Under the pieces are notes generated by a model. That model worked only from the letters and a program-made list of their open reading frames with translations, made no database searches and was not told the DNA's origin. This document shows positions 38,742 to 50,179 of a stretch of DNA of 64,000 bases, piece by piece. The position numbers were made by a program, and so were the translations under genes. Source of the stretch: Camarhynchus parvulus. Taxonomy: Eukaryota; Chordata; Aves; Passeriformes; Thraupidae. The number at the start of each line of letters is the position of its first letter. Position 1 is the first letter of the stretch. The DNA is taken from assembly GCF_901933205.1 (NCBI RefSeq), contig NC_044601.1, positions 34,510,352 to 34,574,351 on the forward strand, read 5' to 3'.

Positions 38742-39682
38742 ACACCAGAACATGAGGCTGGGGGGAAGACTGGGAAATTTTAAGCAAGTATAACAAAAAT
38801 TCTTGTCTTACTTTTTGTCTTTGATAATGATTTTCTTTGCTTTGTATACAGAGTAAAGAACATATTGTGAATATATGTAGTACTTCCCTGGGTTCTCCTT
38901 CCAAATAAACCTCCATATGGCTTTCAAGATATGGTATTTGAGTGAAACACTTTTGTATTTGCAAATTATCTGTTTCCTTCTTAATAGTCTTTTCTGCTTA
39001 GAAAAGAAATTGCACTACAACTTATTGTATTTGTTTATTTTAAAGAGCATGTTTGAATTTATATGAAGAATTCTTTAGAGGGTACGAGGTGAAAAAAAAT
39101 TTCATTTGCATTAAACACAGAGTGGATGGTCATTTTTGCAATTAAAGGAATTTCTTGGGGTAGTATGATAGAATGTGTATGATTTGAAAGGTATCACTTT
39201 CCTCCCAAAATACTCAGATAAAAACTTTTTTAAACAATTTTATTTTGACAAGTGACAATATTTCAGAAGGGAGATAGAGAGGGAGACTGTAAATTGAAGG
39301 TTGTTTCACTGATGCCATAGACCTTCTTCTGCAAAGTCTCCTCTTGCTGAACTGCTGAACTACTGAACTCTGTCTGCAGCAATTACTTAATGCTCTTTGG
39401 TTTAGGGCTGTTAACATAGACTGGTAGAGATGACATTTAGGATCCTGAGAGCACCTTCGTCTGGAAAGATGAAGTTGCCCCTGATATATTTTTTCTTTTG
39501 TTCAAACACAAGAAAAGAAATATTTTAAGAAAAAAAAAGCTCAAGATTTTTCTGACAGATTTTTTCAGTATGAAGATGACTTCAGGGACATAGAGAAGAC
39601 CCAACCTGACATATGGGACATATCTTCGCCCTTAAGTGGAATTAGAAGTGTCTGAGAAAGCACTGCAAGTTATGAAATGGGA

Positions 39683-39713
39683 TTTAGTGGAAGAAATATT
39701 TTCTTCCACTAAA
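39683..39713. repeat. Perfect inverted repeat, 14-bp arms, 3-bp spacer
   Basis: tttagtggaagaaa, 'tat', tttcttccactaaa. Exact symmetry in unique DNA, 20 bases before the TA-rich microsatellite. Confidence 0.92.
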
Positions 39714-39733
39714 AATATCTAAAAAAAACCCCT

Positions 39734-39838
39734 CATATATATACATATATATTTATATATAAACACATATGTTTGTGTGCATGTATGACTACATTTATAT
39801 ACACACACATATATATATGTGTGTATGTGTGTGTATAC
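39734..39838. repeat. Compound TA / CA / TG microsatellite
   Basis: A 105-bp stretch of mixed TATA, CACA and TGTG dinucleotide runs (for example 'acacacacatatatatatgt'). Alternating purine-pyrimidine throughout much of it, so able to form Z-DNA or cruciforms in principle. Confidence 0.9.
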
Positions 39839-41007
39839 TTTTTTTTTAAATATAATAAAATTCTTTGATGTTTTAGATTCCCCTTTGGAACTCATCAACT
39901 CTGTTTCTAGTGTGTAAGCATATGCATCTTTGATTTCAAATTACTTACTTGCTGTCCTATTTCTCATTATCTGAGGAAACTTACCTGGATAAGAGTAACT
40001 TGTAGAAAAACTTCACTCAATGGGATTGTGAGCATGTATTCTTTCTTCAAAGTAGTTCTACTTTGACTATTAGAATAGAATATACAGAATGGTTATGATA
40101 TTTTTTAAATTGTTGAAAGAAGTGTTTAAAATAAAATTCTAAGTTATTTCAGATGTATAAAATGGTTACTGTGAGAAATGACAGCTGTACATAATCCTTT
40201 GAATTACTGTAAAGCATGACTTAGGGAATTTCTTGCTTGATCTTCTAAATCCTTTTTTAATTCTGTGTCCCTGTGAATGCAAGTAGGCTTTCATTCTAGA
40301 CATTCAGTGTCCTACACAGTTTCTATAAAATACTTATAGAAATAATTTTTATGGCTTTCAAATTAATGCAAATGTATCATAATGGTTCATTTCTTTAGTA
40401 TTTATTTATTAATTGCTTGACTATTGCTTTTAAGAGTTGCCAAAAACTTGACTGTCTCAATAACTAAGTATTACGATAGCCATGTAGGTTTGTTGACTTA
40501 GCATGCCTATCAAACAATTACTAAGCCTTAGTAAAATGTTAGTTTCAGAGCTCTTAGCCACTACATTTAAAAATAATTCTTTGGATATCTTTGATTTTCA
40601 TATGTATTCCTAAGCTAGAACCAATGTGATAAAAGCTTGACTTTATTCAGCAATATCTTTAGGACTTTGATTTGGACAGTTTCAGTTAAAGTGCTTTTTA
40701 CCAAAGCATTCTTTTTTTTTCTTTTTTTTTAAGCAACTAATAGTCTGTATTTTTTTGATCTTTGTTTTATGGATTCATTTTCCTAACTTTTACTTCTTAT
40801 GCCTTGATCTTAGGTACCTTAAGAAAATTTAACAAGTTATGTGGCTACTTCAAATACTTGAATTAACTAGAGTACCACAAATAGTTATACTCTTTTACTG
40901 TGGGATTAATGGACAGTACAATTCAAAAACAGAACTACTATAGTGCTCTATTCTGCCTTCAGGTAAAAGCCAAAGTAGACGGAATCTGACCTGGGGATGT
41001 GTGCTTA

Positions 41008-41277
41008 TTAAATCATGGGGGGTGTATGCTTATTAAGTTTGAAGATAACACTATGTGAAGACAGTGCCTGCACATTTGGAGTCAAAGTGATGCTGACAAA
41101 CTGAAAAGTGTGAGGGTAAGTGGTGTACTTTCCAAGAAAGGGGAGCAGCAAGGCAGAGATGATCAGGCATCCCAAATACAGTATTCGGAAAAAGTGTTCT
41201 GGTATGTACAGGATGTCTCTAGGTTTGCTTGAATTAATATCTGAGTACAACGTACTGAATGCTGCTGTAAAATGCAA
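41008..41277 (-). other. Exon-like open frame, unrecognised
   Basis: On the minus strand a pyrimidine-rich stretch followed by 'gcattttacag' (41265-41275) resembles a splice acceptor. It opens into a frame of about 85 codons with one hydrophobic segment (FRILYLGCLIISALLLPFLG) that could span a membrane. The frame closes at a TAA (41008-41010). No strong donor is visible inside it: 'gaaagtacac' around 41130 is a weak candidate. I do not recognise the protein. It could be a terminal exon of an undetected gene on the minus strand, a pseudo-exon, or chance. Confidence 0.2.
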
Positions 41278-43138
41278 AAATACAAAGCTATACTAGAGGC
41301 CTTATGAAAGGGAATTTGGATTACAGGACTCAGGAAGTAATCTTTATCTCTCCTCCAGCAAATGTTATTTTGAGGTATTGTTCATAGTAAAGCTTATACA
41401 TGCATTGAAAGGAGCTCAGTGAAACAGCCGGGACAGTTATTTTGCTAAAATTCATTATTTATGAGGAAATTTGACTTTGAAGAACAAAGATTGAGATTGT
41501 CTTTTTGAACAAGATGTGCTGATTCCATGAAGAAGGAAACAGTGTGTTCATTAGCCAGGATAATAAGTGGTGTTCTGACTTAAACATCCTTATGACAATT
41601 TGAAATAATAGGGAAATATTTTAATAAAAACTTAAGAAAAAATAATGCTTACAATATGTAATATGCCTGGGGAATCTGTGGTCTCTCTCTTGGAGGAAAG
41701 AACCTTCTAAGAACAATATAAGCATAAATCTGTCGGGGAAAAAAGATTATTCCAGGCTCATTTCCAGTTTATAAAGTTCTTGGATTAACTTCTCTTTTCA
41801 TTAATTGCCTAATCAAAATACTACAGAGAAGACTTTCATATCTGTTTTGTTTTTTGAGTGTTCTGAATTTTCTCCACCTAAAAAAACCCAGCCAAACCTC
41901 GAGCACTGAGAATCCTAGAACTAGTGGTGTAATTGCTGTGCAACAGAATAAAATGTATGGGCACAATATCCTGCAAAAGTCCTTTCCCAAGATATATATA
42001 TACTAGGAAAACATAAACTATCTGGAATAATATTTAGGTGACTACATTTGAGCCTTTTTTCTGTAGATCGTTCTTTCCAGTAATACAACCATTTTGTGTA
42101 TGGATTTTGTCTTTATCTCTGGTTCTGTTGAAAGAGAGCTTGGTACCATGAAGGTAGAGAGAGATTCTGGTCTGTCACATGTCCTAACTCATTATCACAG
42201 TTGCTATGCTTGTGATGCTTTCAGTAAGGAAAATTTTTGCATAGTACAGTGCCAAGTAACAATCTCTGGTGAAACTTAAAAAAATTACTTTTTTTTCTTT
42301 TAATGTGCAGTTGCATATTTAAGATTCATGAACTAGCTAGTTTAGTCTTTATAATACAACCTGATAACTGTATATCACTCAGAGCACTAAACTGATATGT
42401 CATGCAGTAGCAAGTCAAAATGCTTTGTAGAAACTGTTATCAACTAAGCTTGTATTCCCATCAGGGAAAAAAAAATCTACTTAATTTGACAAGGTCTGGT
42501 TTACCCCAAACCTGTGCTGATTGGCATTATTTATATTAGAGTAACCTAAGTCTAAATCAAACTCTCACTAGCCATCTTGTTATTTTGAGATTTATGTCTT
42601 CCTGTAATTACCTTGCTCATCCTATTTGTCCTTTTAAATATTAAAGCTTCAGTGAGGTTTCTTCCTGCTCTATTAATTTTTGTCCTTTGTGAACATCTAA
42701 GGACTTGTTGAGACTAATATTTAGAAGACAGATAGCTGAGGAAAAAAAAGAGATGGATTAGTTACTTAAAAGTTTTCGCATAGTGGTTTTTCAGTACATT
42801 TACTTTACAGTTTAACTTATTTCTGATATGTTCCTCGAATTCTACAGGGAGGAAAACAATTCATTGTAGTATGAGTACATAATAGAAAATGCAAAATACC
42901 TCCTTTTAGATTGTATTTGTGGTACGTAAAGTGGCCAATCTAGCCATGGGATATAGAAATAATGAAAAAATTAGTTCCAAAACTATGCCTATTAATTCTG
43001 CTTCACATGTAAGCAGGGATGAAACTTTCAGACAGCACAGATTTTTTAAAAATTTTTATTCTGCCTGTGGTCTTGTGGATATCATACAAAATATTAAAAT
43101 ATTTGGAAGGTTACTTACTCACATTGTGCTTCATTCCT

Positions 43139-43960
43139 GTCACGGTTTAACAAGAGTGCTGCCAAATTAGTGCCCTTCATACCCCTTTCCAAGGCTCTCA
43201 CAAACCAGAAGATGCTTGTAGTCATATCTCCTTCATAGTTACCTCCTAGTCCCTGCCTGGGGAGCTCTTTGTTTCTTCCCCGCCTGGGGCTCCTGACCTT
43301 CTCTGGGCGAATAGTTTTGCTCCAGCATTTCTCCAGCTCTTTTGTCCATCCTTTCCCTTGAGTATTTCCCTTTTCTCCCTTCCTCCTGTTTTTGTGCCTC
43401 TCCCATCCTGCCACTATAGCTTGTGGAATATTCTTTGTTCCTCAGTGTCCCAGCTGATCTAGTATGACTTAGTGTCTCCTCCTGAACGTCCTCCTGCCCC
43501 CAGATTGTTTCTTCATTTTTCTTCAAACTCTCTTAGTTTTCTTTTTGTTGTTCCTCTTTTTAAAAATGTTTCTGCAAAAGCTCCACAAACTCCTCTGCCT
43601 GGGTCAGGTTTGGTGCATGGTGTGTCTGTTTTGTACATAGAGGAGCCAGCTGGTACTGTGTCAGAAATGTTATGGTTCATGGCTTAAACATTGTTATGAA
43701 GGACTTTTGGCCACTAGGGCAAAAGCATGTATAAAGAAGCTGTGCTCACTAAAGTTCACTCCTCCCTGAAGGTGCCTCCTAATAGGAACTTTGGACTGTG
43801 AGTCAAATTGCCTAAGGAAAATTGAGGTAAGACAAAGGTTACAGTATTGTTCAATTATCTCAAGTCTAGGAAAAAACAAACACGGCTGAGGGAGAAGAAT
43901 GCATCCAAAAGAAAGCAAAACCCAGCAACTGTGCTGAAATTCACCCCTGGCTGGGTTAGG
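43139..43960. mobile_element. LTR-related sequence, orientation unresolved
   Basis: It opens with tgtcacggtttaacaag, which looks like an ERVL-type LTR terminus. It then runs into a pyrimidine-rich, GC-richer block unlike the AT-rich flanks, with 'ggttcatggcttaaaca' at about 43670. Overlapping frames of 70-99 codons on both strands carry no recognisable motif. The inner boundaries, the strand and the TSD were not resolved, so this is called only as retroviral-LTR-derived DNA. Confidence 0.45.
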
Positions 43961-44640
43961 GGTGGGGGAGGTCATAGCTCACACAATCATCTGCTGAGGC
44001 CAGATCTGCGCACACTCCAAAACCAAGGGGAGAGCAGGTGAGTTTTGTGTGTGGCATAACCTCTGGTCAGAGAGAGTGAACACCCATCCTTCCTTACACA
44101 AACTGGCTCAGCTGTAAAACCCCCCATCCTGGCAAGGACACACCTATGGGACATTCACATGAGAGGTAGCTAAGTGTTGTCATAATTCATCAAATAGCCC
44201 TAAAGTGTCCCCAGACTCATTCCTGAGGCCTTGCACCAGAGAACTGCACATGATGCAGAGTGATGCATCCTATCCAGAGTCTGGTGCAAGAGACACCATC
44301 CAACTTGCCCCTGCCAGGGGACATCTGGATGTTCTCACCTAGCCCAAACATATATTAATTCATTGGACTCTATAGTTTTTGAGGGAATCTTATTACCAAG
44401 AAGACCAGATGGACAGGATGAACAGGATGTTGTTCAGATCCATGGAGTGGTGATATTTTCTACTTAATCTGCCTCTATCATTCTCTTTCTTGCCCCCCAC
44501 CCTTTTTATTATTTCCTTCTCTCTCTCTCTCTTCTCATTTACTGCTAAATCAAATCCATACTTTACTGACGTGGGCGTATGATTTTGTTTGTACCTTTAC
44601 TCAGGTAGAGACATCTCTCTAAAAACTCCTTCTGCAGATG
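43961..44640 (+). mobile_element. Probable ERV LTR, same family as 37700-38355
   Basis: The 3' portion (T/C tract at 44515-44535, then 'tactttactgacgtgggcgt' and 'cctttactcaggtagagaca' plus 'tctctc') parallels the 3' portion at 38157-38300, including spacing. The 5' portion is GC-richer than the flanks. No internal retroviral genes and no confirmed TSD; the left limit is a guess. Confidence 0.55.
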
Positions 44641-44949
44641 CCACCCCTTCTGCACCCCACTACCAACATCTTGACAGTTATACTGTCTGCAATATTGTCT
44701 TAGTATTGGACACTGCTAATATGGTGTTAAATCATTCATAAAATGATTTGTCCTAGCTTGCAAGCACTAGGTGAAAGTAAGAATTTCTGTCTCCCTCTAA
44801 ATACTAATTTACTAATTTCCCTGCTCATCCACCCGCTCTTGTCTGTTATGAGGGCCTTTTTTGTTACTGGGTTTCTTGAATTATTTGTGTTAATCTTTTT
44901 GGTTTTAGTTTGTTGTTTCTTTTTTTTTTTTCCCAGGGGGTTAGCATCA

Positions 44950-45800
44950 GGGTTTTCAACCCTGCGGGTGCAGTAGGACAACAGTGAACCATGACCCTCC
45001 TCCGTGCTGCTGTGTAGCTTCAGAAGCTCTGGCTGGCGCCAAGAGCTGACCCTGCCACACCCCTTGGCCGCTCACCACTCAATGCACTGCACCAGCGCAG
45101 CTGCTCTGAAATGGAGACAGGAAGAGTGGGAACTGGAAGAGGCTACAGGAAAGCAAAGCATAATTTTCTTAGAAAGTGCATGTTTATTGCGACTCCGGGC
45201 AGCCGGCAGGATAGCCCCCAAATACACACCGCAATTTACAGGTGATTACAGAGTCCTTTTATCTATACAAGTATTGAATACCCAAAATACAAATGCATAT
45301 TCATAACTTTGGTACATCCCATTCCCCATTTCGTATGGTAATTAGTTCAAAAGCTATTAAGCATGCGTAGTTTGTTTCTTGAAATGAGTTGGTGGTTCCT
45401 TTCATGGGGAGGGTCCCAAAATGAGGAAGCAAGTGAAGTCTTCCTCATTCTGACCTTTCTACCTTTTGAAGGCAAATATGACAAATGAACCCTTGTTAGA
45501 ACTCCCCTTCCCCATCTTCAATTGGTTTCAGAATAGAGGAGGCCTACAATTGTCTTATGTTCCTAAAGCTATTTACCAGTTTCTATATTCTTCATTATAA
45601 ACCCAGCTAACCAAACATGATGTTGACAAGCAATCAATTGTTAGTTAACTACTAACTCTTAACTTCATCAAGGCCTGCCCATTTATTTTGATTAACTCTA
45701 ATAAAGCTTATCTCTAACTAAAAGCTCAGTTCCTCTAAAATCCCTAAATTTCTTAAAGTTTGTGCCTCATTCCAAGATTACATTAACTCAAACTAATGTG
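44950..45800 (-). mobile_element. Probable ERV LTR, antisense
   Basis: On the minus strand AATAAA (45183-45188) follows 'gctgcccggagtcgc', a typical LTR arrangement in which a GC-rich segment precedes the polyadenylation signal. To the left on the plus strand is a GC-rich segment (about 44950-45180) that would be R-U5. To the right is a longer AT-richer segment that would be U3. The ends were not resolved and no TSD was identified. Confidence 0.5.
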
Positions 45801-46906
45801 TCTTGAATATCAGTAAATTATCTTTCACACAATCAGTTCTGAGTAACAGAAATTTTTGAGACTTATGTGCTCAGATATTCAATGAAAAAGAGAAAGCAGA
45901 GGAATGATAAAGGCAACTGGAGATTTACAACATGCTTTGAGGCAATGAAAAAAAAGTTTTCCTAGAAGAAAAAATAATCAAGCAAAGGGCTTTGATTATT
46001 ATCTATACTATATCTACACACAATTATGTTTCTGATAAGGAAGATAACTATAGTCATGGACAGCTCATAAGACTTCAACACATGCTTTAAATCAAGGATA
46101 TTCATATTAAACTGAAGAGGCATACAGGCTGGTGCTAATGTGATAAAAAAATTGAATAAACTGATTTGTTTTGGGATAGAAAATTAGGAGTGAGGAAAAG
46201 AGGATATGATTCTAAAAACTACTCAGGTTCACTATTCACATAATCCTGTGAAACCTGAATAGTTATCACATAATTCAAGTGTTCTCCTTAACAAGGATGT
46301 CATTTCATTTTTTTGGTGCATTTAGCAATTATTTATTAAAGACTTATACTTTGATTTACTAAATTACAAGTAGTGAATATTTTTATAATTGTTGTAATTA
46401 TGAATGATCAGTTTAGAACAAAATATGATGTCTCTGAATTCTAGTTTGGTTGAAATTTATGAAGAGTCCTGCTTCTTTTCTACAATAGTTATGAAAATAA
46501 GTTTAAATCTTATTCTGTTTGACTTAGGAACTTAAAGTTGTTCACATTCAATATTCTTCATCCCTTAATTTTCAATCTTTTTTGCTGATTTTGAAAAACT
46601 TTTGATAATTTTTGCAAGTATAAGCACAGAATTTGTGAAGGTATATCATAAAAGTAATAGAATCCTGAGCTAGTGAATTTGCATTTGTGTGTTGACTTGT
46701 AATGAAACTTAGACTAGAACCTCACTTTTCAAAAGATTATTATTGCTGCAGTGCAGCTAATGAGTCTGTCACCAAGACTGTTCATCATTTCTGAAGCAAG
46801 AGAAAAAGAGTTGAAGCTGTCATTGAATTAACTCTACAAGGAGGATCTTCCAGAAAGTGCGTGCTGTCCATGCCCTCATTCAAAATATGTATGTGTTTAC
46901 CACATT

Positions 46907-46931
46907 AAAAAAAAAAAAACAAAAAAAAAAA
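46907..46931. repeat. A-rich tract
   Basis: A13, one C, A11. The 5' flank does not look like a processed transcript or SINE, so a retrocopy tail is not supported. Confidence 0.8.
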
Positions 46932-47066
46932 CCAAACAAGGCATCTGCAATGGCAGCATCACAAACAGGAATGAGGAGGGGGTCTTTTCAAGAACATTCT
47001 TGAAATGGACCAGCAATTGCCTAGGTAGCATACACACAATCTTCTTTTCCCTAAAAATTGTAGTTC

Positions 47067-47083
47067 TTACTATACTATAGTAA
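47067..47083. repeat. Perfect palindrome, 8-bp arms, 1-bp centre
   Basis: ttactata, c, tatagtaa. A small exact inverted repeat of AT-rich composition, weak by itself. Confidence 0.75.
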
Positions 47084-47559
47084 CATTATCTGTGCCATGA
47101 CAGCTGAAAATTAGTTGATGTATCAGTCACATGCTTGTAAGAGCACCTGCCAATAAAAAAAAAGGTTACGACCTTTTCTGTAGATTTATGTTTATTTGTG
47201 CTCTGTGCAAGCACAGAGGAAAATGGGTGTGCCTCTTGGCCTGGAGCAGTGAGGAAAGTTGCAGCCTGATAATGCATGGCAATGACTTCAGAAACACATT
47301 TGAAGCGGTAGTCAATTACTTGAACTGGGATCTTTCACTATTCATGCTGTGTCATACCTGAGGTATATACCGTATTGGAGGTAAGGGTGCTCAGGACGAA
47401 ATTGATGAAAAGAAAATTTTATGTTGAGGAAGAGAATCATGATCTGAAGATAAGGATATAGGAAAAATCTAGATCAAAAAATAGGATACAAAGCACATTA
47501 TGACATGCCTAGTATGGCATCTTTTCTGTACTAGCAGATGACAGACCAAGTAACTTAGG

Positions 47560-47592
47560 AAAGGTGTGCAATGAGCAAAGGTGTGCAATGAG
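47560..47592. repeat. Direct tandem duplication, 16-bp unit
   Basis: aaaggtgtgcaatgag occurs at 47560-47575 and again at 47577-47592, separated by one c. Confidence 0.9.
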
Positions 47593-48329
47593 AAGAAGCT
47601 GCAATGATTTCTTATCCATATCCTGGCAACAGAAGTTTTCATTATATTCTTAGGCTATGTGAATGACGGCTCTATTTCACAGAAGCAGAGAGCAGACAAA
47701 TCAGATAGAAGTGACACTTCTGTGGAAGGGCAAATTTGGAAAGAAAGCATAATGTAATAATCTGACAGAGTTCCCTAGCATGAACTCTGAAAATGCCAGC
47801 TAGTGACTGTCTATGGACAGGAGAACACACTGCCCTTTTCCTGTCTTTTGTCAGCTGTTACCTGAGACGTTAGCCCCTTCAGAATAAAGTGCAAAGAAAA
47901 TTTACCAATAGTAGTGTTACTTAATGTGCCATGAACCACAAATATCTCCCTCATCTTCATTTACATGAATGGTTGTTTTCTGATTACTGTAACACTTTTC
48001 AGTTGATTATGGTTTCTACTTTTTTTCTTCTGGTCAGTAATAAAAAAAAGAAAGAAAAGTTTAAAATTTAAAAGTTTACATTTAGCTGTTCAGAGTCTAA
48101 GAAGGGACCAGTTGAAAAGTTCTGCTCAGTGGCAGTAGACTGATTATCAGAAAGGTTGTCTATGTTTTCTAATATTCTTGCCTAGGGACATGTAGGGATT
48201 TCTCAATTAGCACAGGTAAAATAAATATGACTTCTGTCCTCTCCCCTTTTGTTTTGATTTTTTTAGTTAACCAAAATGTACTATAGAATCTAGGTATGTA
48301 TAAAATGCTGCTGTCCTAAGATACAACAC

Positions 48330-48732
48330 TGTGGTGGTGTTCACAGGGGTCCCAGGACAGGGGAAGAGACCAGAATCTTGACTCCATGTTTCAGAAGGCT
48401 GGTTTATTATTTTATGATATATATTATATTAAAAGCAAATTATATACTAAAACTATACTAAAAGAATAGAAGAAAGGATTTCATGAGAAGGCTAGCAAGG
48501 AATAGAAAGGAATGGAATGATAAAAAAATCTTGTGACTAACCAGGGAGTCTGAGACAGCTGAACTGTGATTGGCCATTAATTAAAAACAACCACATGAGA
48601 CCAATCAAAGATGCACCTGTTGCATTCCCCAGCGGCAGATAATAATTGTTTACATTTTGTTTCTCAGGCCTCTCACCTTCTCAGGAGAAAAAATCCTGGC
48701 AAAGGGATTTTTCATAAAATATGTCCGTGACA
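48330..48732 (-). mobile_element. Solo ERV LTR (ERVK-like)
   Basis: A 403-bp element with TG...CA ends (tgtggtggtgttc ... tccgtgaca). The flanks caacac (48324-48329) and caacat (48733-48738) form a 6-bp TSD with one mismatch. On the minus strand it starts TGTCACGGACATATTTTATG, with AATAAA at 48403-48408 near its 3' end. It shares the 'ttgtttacattttgtttctc' and 'gactccatgtttcagaaggc' blocks with the LTRs at 13705 and 49484. No internal retroviral sequence, so solo. Confidence 0.92.
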
Positions 48733-48738
48733 CAACAT

Positions 48739-49483
48739 TTTACAACCATTTTGCACATTTGATAGTGCATGCTTAGTAGAACAAATTTTGTGGGCTGTAA
48801 ATTGAAACACAAACATGAGTTTCATAAATTCATAAATTAGCCAGTTTACATGATGCGGAATATTTGCTTCCTGATAGGATGAATTATGGCTTGTCTGTTT
48901 ATCAGTGTCCAGTCATCCCACTCAGAAATTTTATCACAAATTTCAACCTGCACAGCAGTTCAGTACAGAATCACTATTTTAGCACATTTTAAAATCTGTT
49001 ATGTTTATGTTTAGGTGAATGCAGTGCACCTAGGGGGAGTTTTCATCCCCAGTCACCTAGGTAAAAAGTTGGTGCACTCTAGAACAATTGATTGTAGATT
49101 GTAGTCCCTAAGAGGTGTTACAGCCTTCGCAGTGCTTCACTGATGAGGAGGTCCTGTGCATTCCCAGCCCTGTGTCCACACAATAGTGAGTCTGGGTTCA
49201 TGCTCCCAGTAGACACATGCACAATATGCAGACTCAGTTTACCACTAACACATCAAGAAAGAATTATGATTTTACAGGCATTGCATCACATGAATTATGT
49301 TCACATAGATATTAAAAAACCCTAAACAGAGCATCCTGTTTTCTCACCACTAATTTTACTAGGAGTTCTGTACTGAAAAATAACTGCTGTCTTTTTTATG
49401 ATTTACCTCAGTCAATTAGATCCTAGATTCATTATACAGTCCTCAGAACTCTTGATCTACTTGCTGGCAAGTCCAGATTGAAG
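48739..49483. other. Unique DNA between two related solo LTRs
   Basis: About 745 bp that could be mistaken for a proviral interior because LTRs of the same orientation lie on both sides. It has no retroviral coding similarity and each flanking LTR has its own TSD, so it is host DNA. It contains an 8-bp inverted repeat, agtgcacc / ggtgcact, at 49023-49030 and 49071-49078. Confidence 0.7.
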
Positions 49484-50029
49484 TGTGGAGTTTTCAGAGA
49501 CCCCCGTCATAGAGAGGAAATGATGAATCTGACTCCATGTTCTTAGAACTCTAATTTATTATTATATTATATTATATTATATTATATTATATTATATTAT
49601 ATTATATTATATTATATTATATTATATTATATTATATTATATTATATTATATTATATTATATTATATTATATTATATTATATTATATTATTAATTATATT
49701 AAAGAATACTATGCTAAAACTATACTAAAGAATAGAGAAAGGATACAGACAGAAGGCTACCAAGAATGATGAAAAACTTGTGACTCTCCCATCAGAGTCC
49801 GACACAGCTTGACAGTGATTGGCCATTAAGTTAAAATAATTCACATGAAGCCAATGAAACAATGACCAGTTGGTAAACAATGTCCAAGCCATATTCCAAA
49901 GCAGCAAAACACAGGAGAATCAAATCAGATAATAAGATAATAATTGTTTTCATTTTTCTCTGAGGCTTCTTAAGTTCCCAAGAGAAGAAATCCTGGTGAA
50001 GGGATTTTTTAGAAAATAGGATGGTGACA
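49484..50029 (-). mobile_element. Solo ERV LTR (ERVK-like) with expanded microsatellite
   Basis: It has a TG start at 49484 or 49486 and ends ggtgaca at 50029. With the start at 49486, the flanks gaagtg (49480-49485) and gaagtg (50030-50035) are an exact 6-bp TSD. AATAAA lies on the minus strand at 49555-49560. It follows the LTR at 48330 in its blocks ('gactccatgttcttagaact', 'ctgtgattggccatt'-type block as 'cagtgattggccattaagtt'). It is about 140 bp longer because the A/T core has become a (ATTAT)26 array. Confidence 0.9.
49561..49690. repeat. (ATTAT)26 pentanucleotide microsatellite
   Basis: Twenty-six uninterrupted ATTAT units (130 bp). They lie inside the LTR, exactly where related LTR copies carry a short 'atgatatatattatatt'-type A/T core, so the array grew from LTR sequence. 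Such arrays are usually very polymorphic. Confidence 0.97.
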
Positions 50030-50179
50030 GAAGTGCATTTATGTCTTGCGCCCAAACCCAAACCCTCATGGGCCTGGACCCCATTGTCCTGTTTGCAGGC
50101 TAAGTAATAGGTAACTTTGAAGTGCACCAGTATTTTGTACATTTACACAAAGTATTGAGACCACAGTCAGGAAAACCAT

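Larger units (their letters stand above)
38742..43138. other. Unique AT-rich noncoding DNA
   Basis: About 4.4 kb with no interspersed repeat recognised. It holds a perfect hairpin at 39683-39713, a TA/CA/TG microsatellite at 39734-39838, and an exon-like minus-strand frame at 41008-41277 (listed separately). Confidence 0.5.
45801..48323. other. Unique AT-rich noncoding DNA
   Basis: No gene or interspersed repeat is recognised. It contains an A-rich tract (46907-46931, A13-C-A11), an exact 17-bp palindrome at 47067-47083, and a 17-base-period duplication at 47560-47592. Confidence 0.5.

Noticed and set aside
46907..46931. A-rich tract as the tail of a processed pseudogene or SINE
   Set aside because: Upstream sequence has no transcript-like or tRNA-like body, no polyadenylation signal in the right place, and no target duplication.
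49143..49325. Peptide ending in HHMNYVHIDIKKP resembling a kinase catalytic loop
   Set aside because: Only a dozen residues look kinase-like, the usual H-R-D is absent, and there is no other kinase motif or exon nearby. Chance is the best explanation.
49561..49690. Tandem array as CRISPR or satellite DNA
   Set aside because: Five-base uninterrupted units with no spacers make a microsatellite inside an LTR, not a CRISPR array or centromeric satellite.
48330..50029. Two similar LTRs in the same orientation 750 bp apart, as if one short provirus
   Set aside because: Each LTR has its own, different TSD (caacac/caacat and gaagtg/gaagtg), and the sequence between has no retroviral coding similarity. 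They are separate solo LTRs.
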